Shown here: piece by piece, positions 44,575 through 52,763 of the stretch
Layout of the letters: each line of letters opens with the position of its first letter
How positions within the stretch are numbered: position 1 is the first letter of the stretch
DNA from: Imperialibacter sp964351395
Lineage (GTDB): Bacteria; Bacteroidota; Bacteroidia; Cytophagales; Cyclobacteriaceae
Direction of reading: 5' to 3'
NCBI GenBank assembly: GCA_964351395.1
Contig: CAYGOF010000002.1
Span: 372,001 to 436,000 of the forward strand
Length of the DNA: 64,000 nucleotides
The notes under the pieces: generated by a model
The model's database searches: none
Told to the model about the DNA's origin: nothing
What the model saw: the letters and a program-made list of their open reading frames with translations, nothing else
Made by a program: the position numbers and the translations under genes

Positions 44575-45078
44575 ATGATGGAGGCGACGCCTTTTATAAA
44601 AACGATCAATCAATGGTTGGAAGAACTCAACAAGTACTCCTTTGATCAACTACTCCAAAAACCTCAGCCCGATAAATGGTCGCTGGGGCAAGTATACATG
44701 CACCTTATTGAAGCCACAAGTTACTTTCTCAAACAAGTCGAAGTTTGCTTGAAAACAGATGATCATTCAGAAGACAGCATGACTGAAGTGGCAAAATCCA
44801 TGTTTGCCAACAACCAGTTTCCCGACAAAATGATTGAAGGACCTCCTTCGAATGCTGCTACTCCGCAGCCTGCGGCTAAACAAGAGATTATCAATGGCTT
44901 AGAAAAACTAAAAGAAAGAATCTCAGCACTTGACCATTCAAACAGTACAAACAAAGGAAAGACCAGGCATCCTGGCCACGAGTACTTCAATGCCAGCGAA
45001 TGGCTTCAGTATGCCCACATGCATTTCAGGCATCATGAGAGACAGAAAGGGAGAGTTGAAGTGTTTTTGGAGGGCTGA
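44575..45078 (+). CDS. DinB-superfamily protein
   Basis: 167 residues forming a four-helix bundle. The metal-binding histidines of DinB/YfiT-like proteins are at SLGQVYMHLIEA (first) and YAHMHFRHHERQ (second and third). The fold is found in thiol-dependent S-transferases such as those of bacillithiol or mycothiol, but activity here is unknown. The ATG touches the DUF1080 stop (TAA then ATG), so translation is coupled. Confidence 0.85.
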   Translation: MMEATPFIKTINQWLEELNKYSFDQLLQKPQPDKWSLGQVYMHLIEATSYFLKQVEVCLKTDDHSEDSMTEVAKSMFANNQFPDKMIEGPPSNAATPQPAAKQEIINGLEKLKERISALDHSNSTNKGKTRHPGHEYFNASEWLQYAHMHFRHHERQKGRVEVFLEG

Positions 45079-45093
45079 ACCAATAGCTGCGAC

Positions 45094-45190
45094 AGATTAC
45101 AAAAGTTTCGAAAGGGAAGCGAGCCGGCTGCTTGTAGCTGGGCAAGGATCGGTCGCAAGCCGAGTAGAACCTGCTAGACTTTTGTAATCT
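45094..45190. repeat. 97-bp element bounded by 12-bp inverted repeats
   Basis: AGATTACAAAAG at 45094-45105 and its exact complement CTTTTGTAATCT at 45179-45190 enclose 73 bases. Inside, GCTTG and CAAGC segments could pair as well, so the transcript could fold into one long hairpin. Only one copy is in the window. Candidates are a miniature inverted-repeat element, a structured RNA or an unusual terminator; no transposase, clear target duplication or U tract is seen. Confidence 0.7.
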
Positions 45191-45271
45191 TTCAGTCTGC
45201 TGCACAGGTCAATGCTGCATACTGCTATTGGGCAAGTGCGGGCGGCACTACGGCACAATCTCGACTTCTCG

Positions 45272-45424
45272 GTTGCGCAATGGCGGCGGTGCTGTTGCCC
45301 AACTGTGGCGCCAGGGTTGCCCAACCCAGGGGGGTCAGGTTGCGCAATACAGGTAGCCTAGGTTGGGCAACCCATGAGGTGGCTATCGCGCAGCCCATAG
45401 GGTGGAGGTTCGCAACCCCTTAAA
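45272..45424. repeat. Tandem array of palindrome-bearing 22/23-bp units
   Basis: Six full units plus a partial seventh. Units start at 45272, 45294, 45316, 45339, 45362, 45385 and 45408. Each begins with a near-palindrome of the form GTTGCGCAAC or GTTGGGCAAC (variants GTTGCCCAAC, ATCGCGCAGC, GTTCGCAACC), often followed by CC, then an 11-13 base spacer with little conservation and a G-rich end. Periods are 22, 22, 23, 23, 23, 23, so the array is not a coding repeat. Each core can form a small hairpin, and the set could bind a dimeric protein at every second helical turn. Confidence 0.75.
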
Positions 45425-45470
45425 CGTCTCATTTATGACGCCAGTTCAACCTAGCGAACTACTGTGTTAC

Positions 45471-46307
45471 CTATGCGATTTCTGCAACCGGGTTTTCCAA
45501 TTTTGTCTTCCTATTTGTGTTTGATAGCAACACGGCGACAGCAATAATAAGCCCTACCTGAATTAAGAGGATAGTTTTATTGCTCAAAACATCAGCTCCG
45601 ATAAATCCGTGAGCGAAATTCATTCCACCATGTAGTAGTATCGCCAATAAAACACTTCCTTTCGTTCTGTTGTATAACCAGGAAAATATAACACCCATGG
45701 CAGTCATTAACGGTATATACGCATAAAATGGCGTGTAACCAACGGCTTTAGGCAAGAATACTAGCAATGGCAAATGCCATATACTCCACAAAAGTCCGAT
45801 CAACAGCCCCGAAAAATTAGCACTATACTTTTCCTGCAAAACACCCTGGGCATATCCTCGCCAACCAAGCTCCTCAGCGATCGGACCACCAACAAGTGTG
45901 TTAATTAAGAAGAACACAGGCGACAGCAGGAGGGCTAATCCAATTTGCCCTTCTACTAAGCCCATTCCGTCAAGAATCAAGTTAGGGTCAGGAAAGTTTC
46001 CTCCAAAAGTTTTGTAAACCAGAACCGTAGTCAGGCCCAAAATGAAGATGCCAAAAATTGCAAAAATGTAATACTTAAAAGGAACCTTCCAAATCAAAAA
46101 TTTACCCAGCAGCCTACGAATTCCGGCGACACCATGATCCATGTATGTAAGAACAATGGCAGCAATTGTTGGCCCCCATGCGCCCGGCAACACCCAGAAC
46201 TCATTGACGTCTTCGAAGAAATAAAAAGGACTCCAGAGAAGCCAGGAAATGAGAAAGGTGAGAGTGAAATATTTATAAGCTGTGGAATTAGTGGTTTTTT
46301 TATTCAT
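45471..46307 (-). CDS. CPBP-family intramembrane metalloprotease
   Basis: 278 residues, eight or so hydrophobic helices. The CPBP (Abi, CAAX-like) motifs are EELGWRGYAQ (E-E-x3-R), WSIWHLPL (x-x-x-H) and HGGMNFAHGF (C-terminal His). These form the zinc/glutamate site in the membrane. Roles include prenyl-protein processing, bacteriocin immunity and stress signalling; the substrate is unknown. Its 3' end faces the palindromic array. Confidence 0.85.
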   Translation of the reverse strand: MNKKTTNSTAYKYFTLTFLISWLLWSPFYFFEDVNEFWVLPGAWGPTIAAIVLTYMDHGVAGIRRLLGKFLIWKVPFKYYIFAIFGIFILGLTTVLVYKTFGGNFPDPNLILDGMGLVEGQIGLALLLSPVFFLINTLVGGPIAEELGWRGYAQGVLQEKYSANFSGLLIGLLWSIWHLPLLVFLPKAVGYTPFYAYIPLMTAMGVIFSWLYNRTKGSVLLAILLHGGMNFAHGFIGADVLSNKTILLIQVGLIIAVAVLLSNTNRKTKLENPVAEIA

Positions 46308-46437
46308 GTCACAATTTATTTTTTTCTTGTAAATACTATCTACCTAAAAATGGTTATCGTTCGTTCGAAGCCGTCCTTCATTATTGGTAGATGTCGATTC
46401 TAAGTTGCTTTTACGAAAAAGTTAAGTTTAGAGCAAT

Positions 46438-46647
46438 TTATAAGTCAATTTTGGGAGTTTTTGCTCGCTTTGATTCATCTGCCCATACTGAAATTAGATA
46501 GTCCCCATTTTTAATATGAAGTAGCTCATCAGTATTTGTACTAATTCTAACATCATGCTCCTGAACGGTATAGAAAAACAGTACTGAATAAATTGCTGCC
46601 GCAATGGGTTTTAGTCTATTATTCATCCCTCTTCTCACTTTATACAT
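46438..46647 (-). CDS. Small membrane protein coupled to the DUF2306-like gene
   Basis: 69 codons. The ATG at 46647 shares one base with the TAA stop of the upstream gene (TAATG), a classical coupling junction. The product has one short hydrophobic segment (PIAAAIYSVLFFYTV) and a charged C-terminal half (HIKNGDYLISVWADESKRAK). An alternative start is MNNRL at 46626. No family recognised. The longer frame up to 47031 in this register is a shadow of the DUF2306-like gene; only this tail is supported. Confidence 0.5.
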   Translation of the reverse strand: MYKVRRGMNNRLKPIAAAIYSVLFFYTVQEHDVRISTNTDELLHIKNGDYLISVWADESKRAKTPKIDL

Positions 46648-47327
46648 TAGTAAGCTTTTCTTTTGGCATCGTATTGTCTTTCCTCCCGATTGATCCAGTA
46701 AATCAAAATTGGCACACCGATGATGGCAGGCAATGCAAAAGCGATATAGGGATTCATAAATTGATACCGAGATACAATTGTTGAGTAAAAGGCAGTGCTG
46801 GTGGCAATATATCCACCCATCATGTTGCCAATATGCGCCGTATACCAATGATTGGCTCTGCCAGGCCTCACTAAAAAAGGCTTTAAGTTGGTGTAGGTCA
46901 AAGCCAATCCACCTATCCCAAACCCTAAAGAAAGCAGTGCGCCTCCTCCTGGCCCAAGGGTAAAGAGCAGGTAAAACCCAAACCCTACAAAAATCAAATT
47001 TGCGAGGCCGGTCACTAGTCCGGCTGACCAATCATACCATTCAGGTGTTTGGTTTTTGTGCAATTGTTTCAGTTTTAGTGCCCTTACTCCTGAAAACACG
47101 GAATAGTAGCTTAAGAAAGCAATCAGGAACAAAAAGCGATTAAATTGATAGGTAGCGACCACAATTCCCGTGAAGAAAACCAGTGTCATTGACCAGAAAT
47201 AGAGTCGTCCCGCGGTTCGATGCCAGGCTTTGCCTTTTTCCGTGAAAAGAGCTATCGCACCTGTTGGCAATGCTATGCTGCCAGACAGGATGTGGAAATA
47301 AAGTATGTATTGAATAAATGTTTCCAT
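46647..47327 (-). CDS. Multi-pass membrane protein, DUF2306-like
   Basis: 226 residues with about seven membrane helices. The N-terminal part HILSGSIALPTGAIALF, then KGKAWHRTAGRLYFW, is the histidine-containing pattern of predicted DUF2306 membrane proteins. The C terminus is hydrophilic and basic. Histidine pairs in helices suggest a haem or metal site, but this is weak. Third gene of an operon led by a LytTR regulator; 11 bases separate it from the outer-membrane gene. Confidence 0.7.
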   Translation of the reverse strand: METFIQYILYFHILSGSIALPTGAIALFTEKGKAWHRTAGRLYFWSMTLVFFTGIVVATYQFNRFLFLIAFLSYYSVFSGVRALKLKQLHKNQTPEWYDWSAGLVTGLANLIFVGFGFYLLFTLGPGGGALLSLGFGIGGLALTYTNLKPFLVRPGRANHWYTAHIGNMMGGYIATSTAFYSTIVSRYQFMNPYIAFALPAIIGVPILIYWINREERQYDAKRKAY

Positions 47328-47338
47328 GAAGGCACTAA

Positions 47339-48622
47339 TTAGCTATCCCTTTTTGCTTTGCGGACTTGTAGCCAGCGATTAGGATAGAAGACGAACTGAA
47401 TGAAATTGAATTCAAATTGGTCAACTCTTGATTTTCCCTGGCCGTCATCGATTTTTTGGTAAGGATAATAACGGAGGTTGGTTCGTAGCACCCATGTTTC
47501 TAAAGGTGAGGGGACGATATCCCAACCGAAAATGATGCCTGGTGAAAAAATGCGGCTCCGGGAGGTTTCGCCTTGCTGTATATTGTTCACAAATAAACCC
47601 GTTGCCCAGCGCTCGGCACTCAAACTCAGGCCAACAAATGGTACAAAACCGTTGTAGTCCCACACAAACTTGATCCCTTCGAGTGAAAGAGCTTGCCTGC
47701 GCACAACGTGTTCTAATTCATAGCTGATAGCATTGGAGCTATAGGTGCGGTAGGTCAGTCCGAAATGGAGTTTTTGCCTGTGTAAAAAATATCCCAGACT
47801 ATATTCTAAGTTGGTACTTCCTTTATGGTTGGGCAACGACTTGAGTTCATCGGCAAAAGAAGGTGATTGCAAAAAATAGGAGCCGTTTGGTGCAATGCCC
47901 ATCGAAATGCTATTGAGTTTACCCTTCCCCTTGGCCAGCAGTTTATCTTCCAATGCCTTGGTTTCACCCGAAAGTTTGGGTTTTTCGTTGCTAAGTGTGA
48001 AATCGAAGTGCTTGACAACTCCGACAGAAAAATAAGTACTGGGTAATTTAAACTGATGATTTTCCTGGGCACTGCTGTAAAAATCACGTCCATTGTTCGG
48101 TAGGAACATCAACTCAGTATTTAGTCGCCAGCCCTGGTAGGAGAATGAAAGTCCTGCCAACAACGACGACGTGATAAAACCTTCTGCTCTTTGGTCCTGT
48201 GTAGCGTTTTCCAAGGACAATTTCATGGTATTTAAAGATACGCCTGCAAAGGGGCGTAACTTACTTTCAAGCAATCGCCAGGGATAATACCGTGCACTGA
48301 GGTCGGCACCGCTGCTGAATCTAACTTCTCCGTCTTGTGGGAGGTTGGTTTCACCAAAGCTCATCAGTGGAATATTCATGTTGAAATCCAGCTTCCCCCA
48401 AAAGTGCAAACCACCAATTGTCAATCGTGGAATGACATTCGCAGGAAATTTGTATTCCTGATTTTGGAAGGCCAAGCGTCCTGATGAAGGAATTATTTGT
48501 GTGTTTAATCCAACGTATGTTTGTGCAAAGCGATGTTGGGTTTTCTCTCCTGCATACACCTGCCCCCATGTTGTCGCAGTGCTTGTGCTCAACGCCAATA
48601 GCACAAGAAATATTCTTCGCAT
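47339..48622 (-). CDS. Outer membrane beta-barrel protein
   Basis: 427 residues with a signal peptide (MRRIFLVLLALSTSTATTWGQ). The mature chain is rich in alternating hydrophobic strands with aromatic girdles (FWGKLDFNMNIPLMSFG, LRPFAGVSLNTMKLSLENA, YFSVGVVKHFDFTLS, FVPFVGLSLSAERWATG) and ends near FVFYPNRWLQVRKAKRDS. Probably a 14-16-strand barrel with no plug domain seen, so not a TonB receptor. Substrate unknown. 114 bases after the LytTR gene. Confidence 0.75.
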   Translation of the reverse strand: MRRIFLVLLALSTSTATTWGQVYAGEKTQHRFAQTYVGLNTQIIPSSGRLAFQNQEYKFPANVIPRLTIGGLHFWGKLDFNMNIPLMSFGETNLPQDGEVRFSSGADLSARYYPWRLLESKLRPFAGVSLNTMKLSLENATQDQRAEGFITSSLLAGLSFSYQGWRLNTELMFLPNNGRDFYSSAQENHQFKLPSTYFSVGVVKHFDFTLSNEKPKLSGETKALEDKLLAKGKGKLNSISMGIAPNGSYFLQSPSFADELKSLPNHKGSTNLEYSLGYFLHRQKLHFGLTYRTYSSNAISYELEHVVRRQALSLEGIKFVWDYNGFVPFVGLSLSAERWATGLFVNNIQQGETSRSRIFSPGIIFGWDIVPSPLETWVLRTNLRYYPYQKIDDGQGKSRVDQFEFNFIQFVFYPNRWLQVRKAKRDS

Positions 48623-48736
48623 ACCATTCTAATTTTTTGTCTGGAATGGCAAAATTGACTACCAAAGCAGCTTTGGCCCTAATTAGCGGGGTAGTTTGGT
48701 GTGAACCGGACGAAGAAGGTACGAATGGGAAACTTT

Positions 48737-49603
48737 TTAGTGCAGCGACTTTAGAAAAGTCGAAAGAACCTTTGAATTGGAACGTGATACAGGCACAAGT
48801 ACATCAGTTCCATAGATAGCCAATTCGAAATTTCTGGCATTTCCCTCCACTCTTTCGATCTGGTTTCCATTTACGATATAGCTTTTATGAGCATGAAAAA
48901 ACTGTCGGGATGGAAGCACCTCCAAGAGCCCTTTTAGGCGATTGCGTATTAATTTTTTCCTTACTTGATTGTGCTGATCCAAATAGAACACTTCAACGTA
49001 GTTCCCATCGGCTTTCAGGTACAGTAGCTTATCAGGATCTAACTGGAGCTCTACCTTCCCATTTTCTGCTTCAAAGAGTAGATTTCCTGTTGAATACCTA
49101 TGGGCAAGCGTGCTTCTACTTTCAACGCTCAAACTTTCATTGAGCTCAACGGCTTTTTTCGCACATTGCTTTTGAAAGCTGTATTGTTCAAACAAAACGA
49201 GGATCGTAATGGGAAAAATGCTTATTACAGTTGTATAAAGCACCACTCGCTTAAAAACAACCATTGGAGCTGAACTACTGAGATCAAATAGGACAAAAGA
49301 GAAGAAAATAAGTAGGCAAATAGTGGCTACCACCAACACAAAAAGCACTATTTCCTTGCCTAAGGTCCAGTTGTCTTCCATCATCCAATTAGGCAGTAGT
49401 TTTCTGACTCCGAAAACAACCAATACAATAGAAAGTGAGCTTAGTAACCCCATGATCAATCCAAAAAGTAGTCGATTTCCAATGTCTAATCCCTGGAATC
49501 CAAAAGGCGCAAAAAGGCTAATCAGCAAGAAGGCGATCAATCCCGGGATAACCACACTCTTATAATTGAAGATGAACGGGTGAGGTTTCTTAAACGGTAA
49601 CAT
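48737..49603 (-). CDS. Membrane-anchored LytTR transcriptional regulator
   Basis: 288 residues. Four hydrophobic helices (about 16-38, 42-63, 83-105, 119-137) form a membrane module. The C-terminal LytTR DNA-binding domain (about 180-288) has LLYLKADGNYVEVFYLD, KKLIRNRLKGLLEVLPSRQFFHAHKSYIVN and VPVSRSN, the family pattern. No receiver domain is present, so the membrane part probably senses a signal directly. It should control its own operon (barrel protein, DUF2306-like, small protein). A divergent lipoprotein gene is across a 157-base promoter region. Confidence 0.88.
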   Translation of the reverse strand: MLPFKKPHPFIFNYKSVVIPGLIAFLLISLFAPFGFQGLDIGNRLLFGLIMGLLSSLSIVLVVFGVRKLLPNWMMEDNWTLGKEIVLFVLVVATICLLIFFSFVLFDLSSSAPMVVFKRVVLYTTVISIFPITILVLFEQYSFQKQCAKKAVELNESLSVESRSTLAHRYSTGNLLFEAENGKVELQLDPDKLLYLKADGNYVEVFYLDQHNQVRKKLIRNRLKGLLEVLPSRQFFHAHKSYIVNGNQIERVEGNARNFELAIYGTDVLVPVSRSNSKVLSTFLKSLH

Positions 49604-49686
49604 GCCTGACTGATAATGTTTCTGACATTGGACTAAACGCAGCTAATTGGATTTCCTCCGATTATATTCGGCCAATTTACCATTTC

Positions 49687-49717
49687 TCCATTTTAAATCA
49701 CTCTTTTCCAAAATGGA
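49687..49717. promoter_or_regulatory. Inverted repeat in the divergent LytTR/lipoprotein promoter region
   Basis: TCCATTTT (49687-49694) and AAAATGGA (49710-49717) form a perfect 8-bp inverted repeat with a 15-base gap. It lies between the LytTR regulator (-) and a lipoprotein gene (+) and may be a regulatory site. Confidence 0.35.
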
Positions 49718-49760
49718 ATAAATTGTAGATTTTTATCGCAAAAATATTTTCAGTGCAGCT

Positions 49761-50333
49761 ATGAAATCTATTGTCCCTCTCGCTTTTGTCATTTTCATAG
49801 GCTTCACATCATGCACGCAAAATCAGCCATTTGATGGCATTGCTGCCACCAATAGGTATTTCGAGGCTTTAAACGAATCGAACTACGACAAGGTCACGTC
49901 ATTTTTTGTTGACAGCATCAGGATGACGGAAGGTATATATGCAAGCGTCCTGTCTAAGCAAGCCTACAAGCACATGTTTCAATGGGACTCTACCTTCCAC
50001 CCTACTTACACTATCCTGGAAATAGAACAGTCGGGTGATACGGTGCTCATGCAAGTGTCCAAAACGTGCACCAGAATTCACTTTTTGCATGAAGCACCCG
50101 CGGTCAGCAAGGAACGGGTGGTGTTTCAAAACGGAAAGATATTCAGTAGAGAAATAGTAGATTATGTAGTCTTTAACGGTGAACGATGGTCCAGTAACCG
50201 AGCCAGCCTTGTTTCTTTTATTGAAGCAAACCACCCTGAGTTCAACGGCTTTTTGTACGACCAAACAAAAGCTGGAGCGATCAAGTACCTAAAGGTGATT
50301 GAGCTGTATCAAAGACAAGCGAATAACAACTAA
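49761..50333 (+). CDS. Lipoprotein, NTF2/SnoaL-like domain
   Basis: 190 residues. The signal peptide ends in a lipobox (GFTSC), so it is probably lipid-anchored. The mature part begins AATNRYFEALNESNYDKVTSFFVDSI, the typical opening helix pair of NTF2-like domains, followed by strands (DTVLMQVSKTCTRIHFLH, KERVVFQNGKIFSREIVDY). No catalytic residues can be named. A terminator lies just past the stop. Confidence 0.75.
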   Translation: MKSIVPLAFVIFIGFTSCTQNQPFDGIAATNRYFEALNESNYDKVTSFFVDSIRMTEGIYASVLSKQAYKHMFQWDSTFHPTYTILEIEQSGDTVLMQVSKTCTRIHFLHEAPAVSKERVVFQNGKIFSREIVDYVVFNGERWSSNRASLVSFIEANHPEFNGFLYDQTKAGAIKYLKVIELYQRQANNN

Positions 50334-50334
50334 C

Positions 50335-50360
50335 AGTAACCTGAAACCGTTACTTTTTTT
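50335..50360 (+). terminator. Intrinsic terminator of the lipoprotein gene
   Basis: AGTAAC (50335-50340), loop CTGAAACC, GTTACT (50349-50354), then a run of seven T. The hairpin overlaps the last codons of the convergent AI-2E gene. Confidence 0.75.
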
Positions 50361-51402
50361 CCTTCTCTTCCAATATGGCTTCGGCCTCAGCTGGAGTGCC
50401 CAGAACGATGGCAAAGAGTTTTGTGTCGGGGTTTTGTTCCAGCATAATTTTAATGGCGATGGTAAGCGGTACGGATAAAAACATTCCCACGGTACCGAAG
50501 ACAAAACCCCAAAAGATCAGTGAGAAAAACACTATAAAAGTGGAAAGCCCCATTCCATCCCCCATTAACTTAGGCTCCAGCACACTGCCGACACCTACAT
50601 TGACCACCACAAACACCACGGTGGTTAAAAGTGCGCCACCTGCCCCCAATTGAACCGTTGCAAACAGAATGGCAGGAACGGCGGCAAGTATGGAACCAAT
50701 ATTGGGAATATAGTTGAGCAAAAAGGCGACAAGTGCCCATATGATGGCGTAGTCAACTCCGATAATGGCTAAACTTACCCAAATTGCCAGCCCTGTCAAC
50801 AAACTAGTCAATGTCTTAATGGACAAGTAATGACGGATATTACTGCCTATTGAAAGCAAATACTCGAGCGAATCGCTTTTGCCTTTTACAATGGCCTTTG
50901 CCTTCACAGAAAAACTATCCATTTCCATTAACAGGAAAAGCACCAGAAAAACAATGGTGAACATATTACCCATAAATGAACCCAATTGCCCTAAAAAGCC
51001 AGCCGTCAGGTTCATTAGCTTTGACGGCTCAAAAAGATTGGGCAGTTTATCACCTTCAATATCTACCCCATGGGAATTAAGAAACTCAATTAACCCTTCA
51101 CTCATCTGCGCCAGGTTTTTTTCGTAGAGCGGGGCTTGTTCAGAAAAAGAGGACAGCGAGCGGCCAATTACTTGACCGAAACCAAAAAAAAGAGCTAGAA
51201 TTCCAATAAATACAATAAGGATTGCAAGCCCCTGTGGCACCTTCTTTTTCTGGAGCCACATAATCGGATAGGCACATACAATACTAACAAAAAGAGCCAT
51301 CAATAGGGGTTTGATGATGGAGGCAGCATACATACAACCAGCAATTATAATGATAAAGGCAGCTACCGTTAAGGCATGGTTTTTCGAACTTTCTGCTTTC
51401 AT
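50350..51402 (-). CDS. AI-2E-family transporter (PerM-like)
   Basis: 350 residues, about eight helices. Features of the family: LLMALFVSIVCAYPIMWLQKKKVPQGLAI at the start, a hydrophilic loop (KNLAQMSEGLIEFLNSHGVDI), and the core YLSIKTLTSLLTGLAIWVSLAIIGVDYAIIWALVAFLLNYIPNIGSILAAVPAI with the conserved NYIPNIG and G-x-x-L-x-x-x-P pattern. The name comes from autoinducer-2 exporters; many members are Na+/H+ antiporters or of unknown substrate. Ends in a charged tail. Confidence 0.88.
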   Translation of the reverse strand: MKAESSKNHALTVAAFIIIIAGCMYAASIIKPLLMALFVSIVCAYPIMWLQKKKVPQGLAILIVFIGILALFFGFGQVIGRSLSSFSEQAPLYEKNLAQMSEGLIEFLNSHGVDIEGDKLPNLFEPSKLMNLTAGFLGQLGSFMGNMFTIVFLVLFLLMEMDSFSVKAKAIVKGKSDSLEYLLSIGSNIRHYLSIKTLTSLLTGLAIWVSLAIIGVDYAIIWALVAFLLNYIPNIGSILAAVPAILFATVQLGAGGALLTTVVFVVVNVGVGSVLEPKLMGDGMGLSTFIVFFSLIFWGFVFGTVGMFLSVPLTIAIKIMLEQNPDTKLFAIVLGTPAEAEAILEEKEKK

Positions 51403-51619
51403 GCAAAGATTTTAATCAAAAGAAGAACAATATCGCACTTTTCAACTTCTTGCCTCTGACTTTTGCAGAGAAAGTATGCGTGTTGATATTGATAGTCATG
51501 TTTAGCAATTGGCCGAAACTATTAATCTTGCAAGGATGGTAAACGCTTACTATTGGCAGGAACCTGGCAACCTTTGCCTTGTTTGTTGACTACTGCATTT
51601 TTCTACTCTTCGATTTTAA

Positions 51620-51627
51620 TACCTTTG
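51620..51627 (+). promoter_or_regulatory. -7 promoter box for the FMN reductase gene
   Basis: TACCTTTG, an exact TAnnTTTG match, giving a start near 51633. The TTG at 51641 would then have a leader of only about 8 bases; the TTG at 51680 about 47. This favours the downstream start. Confidence 0.35.
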
Positions 51628-51679
51628 CTGGAAGAAACATTTGGCTGCTAATGCAGTTATTGGGAGAAACACACAACCA

Positions 51680-52213
51680 TTGACCAACCGCATCACCATT
51701 ATCATCGGCACCAACAGGGAGCCTGCTAATTCCAGACATATCGCGCAAATCTATCTTGATATCCTGAAGCAGAAAGGTGCTACAGCCGAAATTATTGACC
51801 TGGCCGATCTACCAGAAGACTTTGTTTTTTCTGCGTTGTACAAAAACAATGGTAAAAATGAAGCCTTTAATCACTTCAGACAGCAGATGAAGGACTCGCA
51901 TAAGTTTGTGTTCCTGGTGCCTGAATACAATGGTTCTTTCCCCGGGGTTTTGAAGGCCTTTATTGACGGAATGGAGTACCCCAGCACCTTCAGAGACAAA
52001 AAAGCAGCACTGGTAGGTATCAGTTCTGGAAGCCAGGGCGGAGGATTGGCACTTTCTCACTTCACCGACGTCCTAAATTATTGTGGTACACATGTATTGG
52101 CTTTCAAACCGAAGTTTCCCTTTATCGAAAAGCACCTGGAAGGACAGAAGATTACCAATCAGTTGTATCAGAAGGAGTTGGAAGTGCAGATTGAGCAGTT
52201 GATTAAGTTTTAG
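51680..52213 (+). CDS. NADPH-dependent FMN reductase-like flavoprotein
   Basis: 177 residues from the TTG at 51680 (LTNRITIIIGTNREPANS); the same frame is open from a TTG at 51641, and no ATG is available. The downstream start matches the usual N terminus and the promoter position. NADPH-dependent FMN reductase fold: the FMN phosphate loop GTNREPANSRHI, then FVFLVPEYNGSFPGVLKAFIDGM (the conserved PEYNGS with riboflavin site) and GISSGSQGGGLALSHF. It reduces flavins or quinones. Both starts are non-ATG, so the start needs checking. Confidence 0.85.
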   Translation: MTNRITIIIGTNREPANSRHIAQIYLDILKQKGATAEIIDLADLPEDFVFSALYKNNGKNEAFNHFRQQMKDSHKFVFLVPEYNGSFPGVLKAFIDGMEYPSTFRDKKAALVGISSGSQGGGLALSHFTDVLNYCGTHVLAFKPKFPFIEKHLEGQKITNQLYQKELEVQIEQLIKF

Positions 52214-52331
52214 GGCTATTGCACCATGCTACCCTTGTAATGAGCGGTAATTGCGAGGCTTAAGAAATTACTTCTCCATGTAACCAAGACCTTTCAGCCG
52301 TGGCAATCCGTTGGCTTCGGCTGTGAGTCAG

Positions 52332-52356
52332 GCAGATTGCCACTAGAGCAATCTGC
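52332..52356. repeat. 9-bp inverted repeat (hairpin)
   Basis: GCAGATTGC (52332-52340), loop of 7, GCAATCTGC (52348-52356). No adjacent T run in either direction, so it is not a simple terminator. Confidence 0.6.
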
Positions 52357-52744
52357 TCGAAAACTAGTCGTTGTAGGCAGCAAAGCCTCCATCACAGCTA
52401 TTTCGTAGCAGAGCGGAGAAATCCTATCCGCATTGAAATGGCTCATGAAGTAAGAGATTCAAAATATCATTTGCATAGAATGCCGTAAAGGATTCCTACG
52501 GAACAGCGGTATGTCTTGTAGTTGTAGTCTGGCCTAAACTCTGCTAGTCCGATCACGATCATGAAAGAGTTTCTTTCTGTGCAATCCCCGGCAAATTGCC
52601 GCGTCACGCAACCATTTTGTTAGCGACTTTGTGTCGAATTGTTCCTCGCAAAGAAGTTAGGGAGATGGCTGGACTTCGCAAAAACCGACGGTGGAGAGTA
52701 TGAGTCGGGAAAACAAAGGGTAGAAAAAAAATTCGCCGTGCTCA

Positions 52745-52763
52745 GCCCCGACAAAGTCGGGGC
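52745..52763 (-). terminator. Possible terminator hairpin after ftsZ
   Basis: GCCCCGAC (52745-52752), loop AAA, GTCGGGGC (52756-52763): an 8-bp GC-rich stem 60 bases past the ftsZ stop. On the minus strand a run of eight T follows only 13 bases later, so it is not a canonical intrinsic terminator. Confidence 0.4.

Larger units (their letters stand above)
45079..45470. other. Convergent intergenic region with repeat structures
   Basis: 392 bases between the DinB gene (+) and the CPBP protease gene (-), richer in G and C than its flanks. It holds the 97-bp inverted-repeat element and the 22/23-bp palindromic array, listed separately. The frames crossing it are low complexity and not supported as genes. 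Confidence 0.7.

Noticed and set aside
45094..45190. Integron attC site
   Set aside because: The ends do not contain the RYYYAAC/GTTRRRY core sites and there is no integrase or cassette array.
45097..45324. 75-codon minus-strand frame in the repeat region
   Set aside because: It runs across the inverted-repeat element and the start of the palindromic array, has an unusual Cys/Arg/Ser-rich composition, and the repeat period is not a multiple of three.
45272..45424. CRISPR array
   Set aside because: Units are 22-23 bp with no separate unique spacers of about 30 bp and no cas genes nearby; it is a contiguous tandem repeat.
46438..47031. 197-codon minus-strand frame
   Set aside because: Its upstream two thirds is a shadow of the DUF2306-like gene in another frame; only the last 69 codons, with their own TAATG-coupled start, are supported.
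48484..48819. 111-codon plus-strand frame
   Set aside because: It covers the antisense of the barrel gene start and the LytTR gene end; both are well supported on the minus strand.
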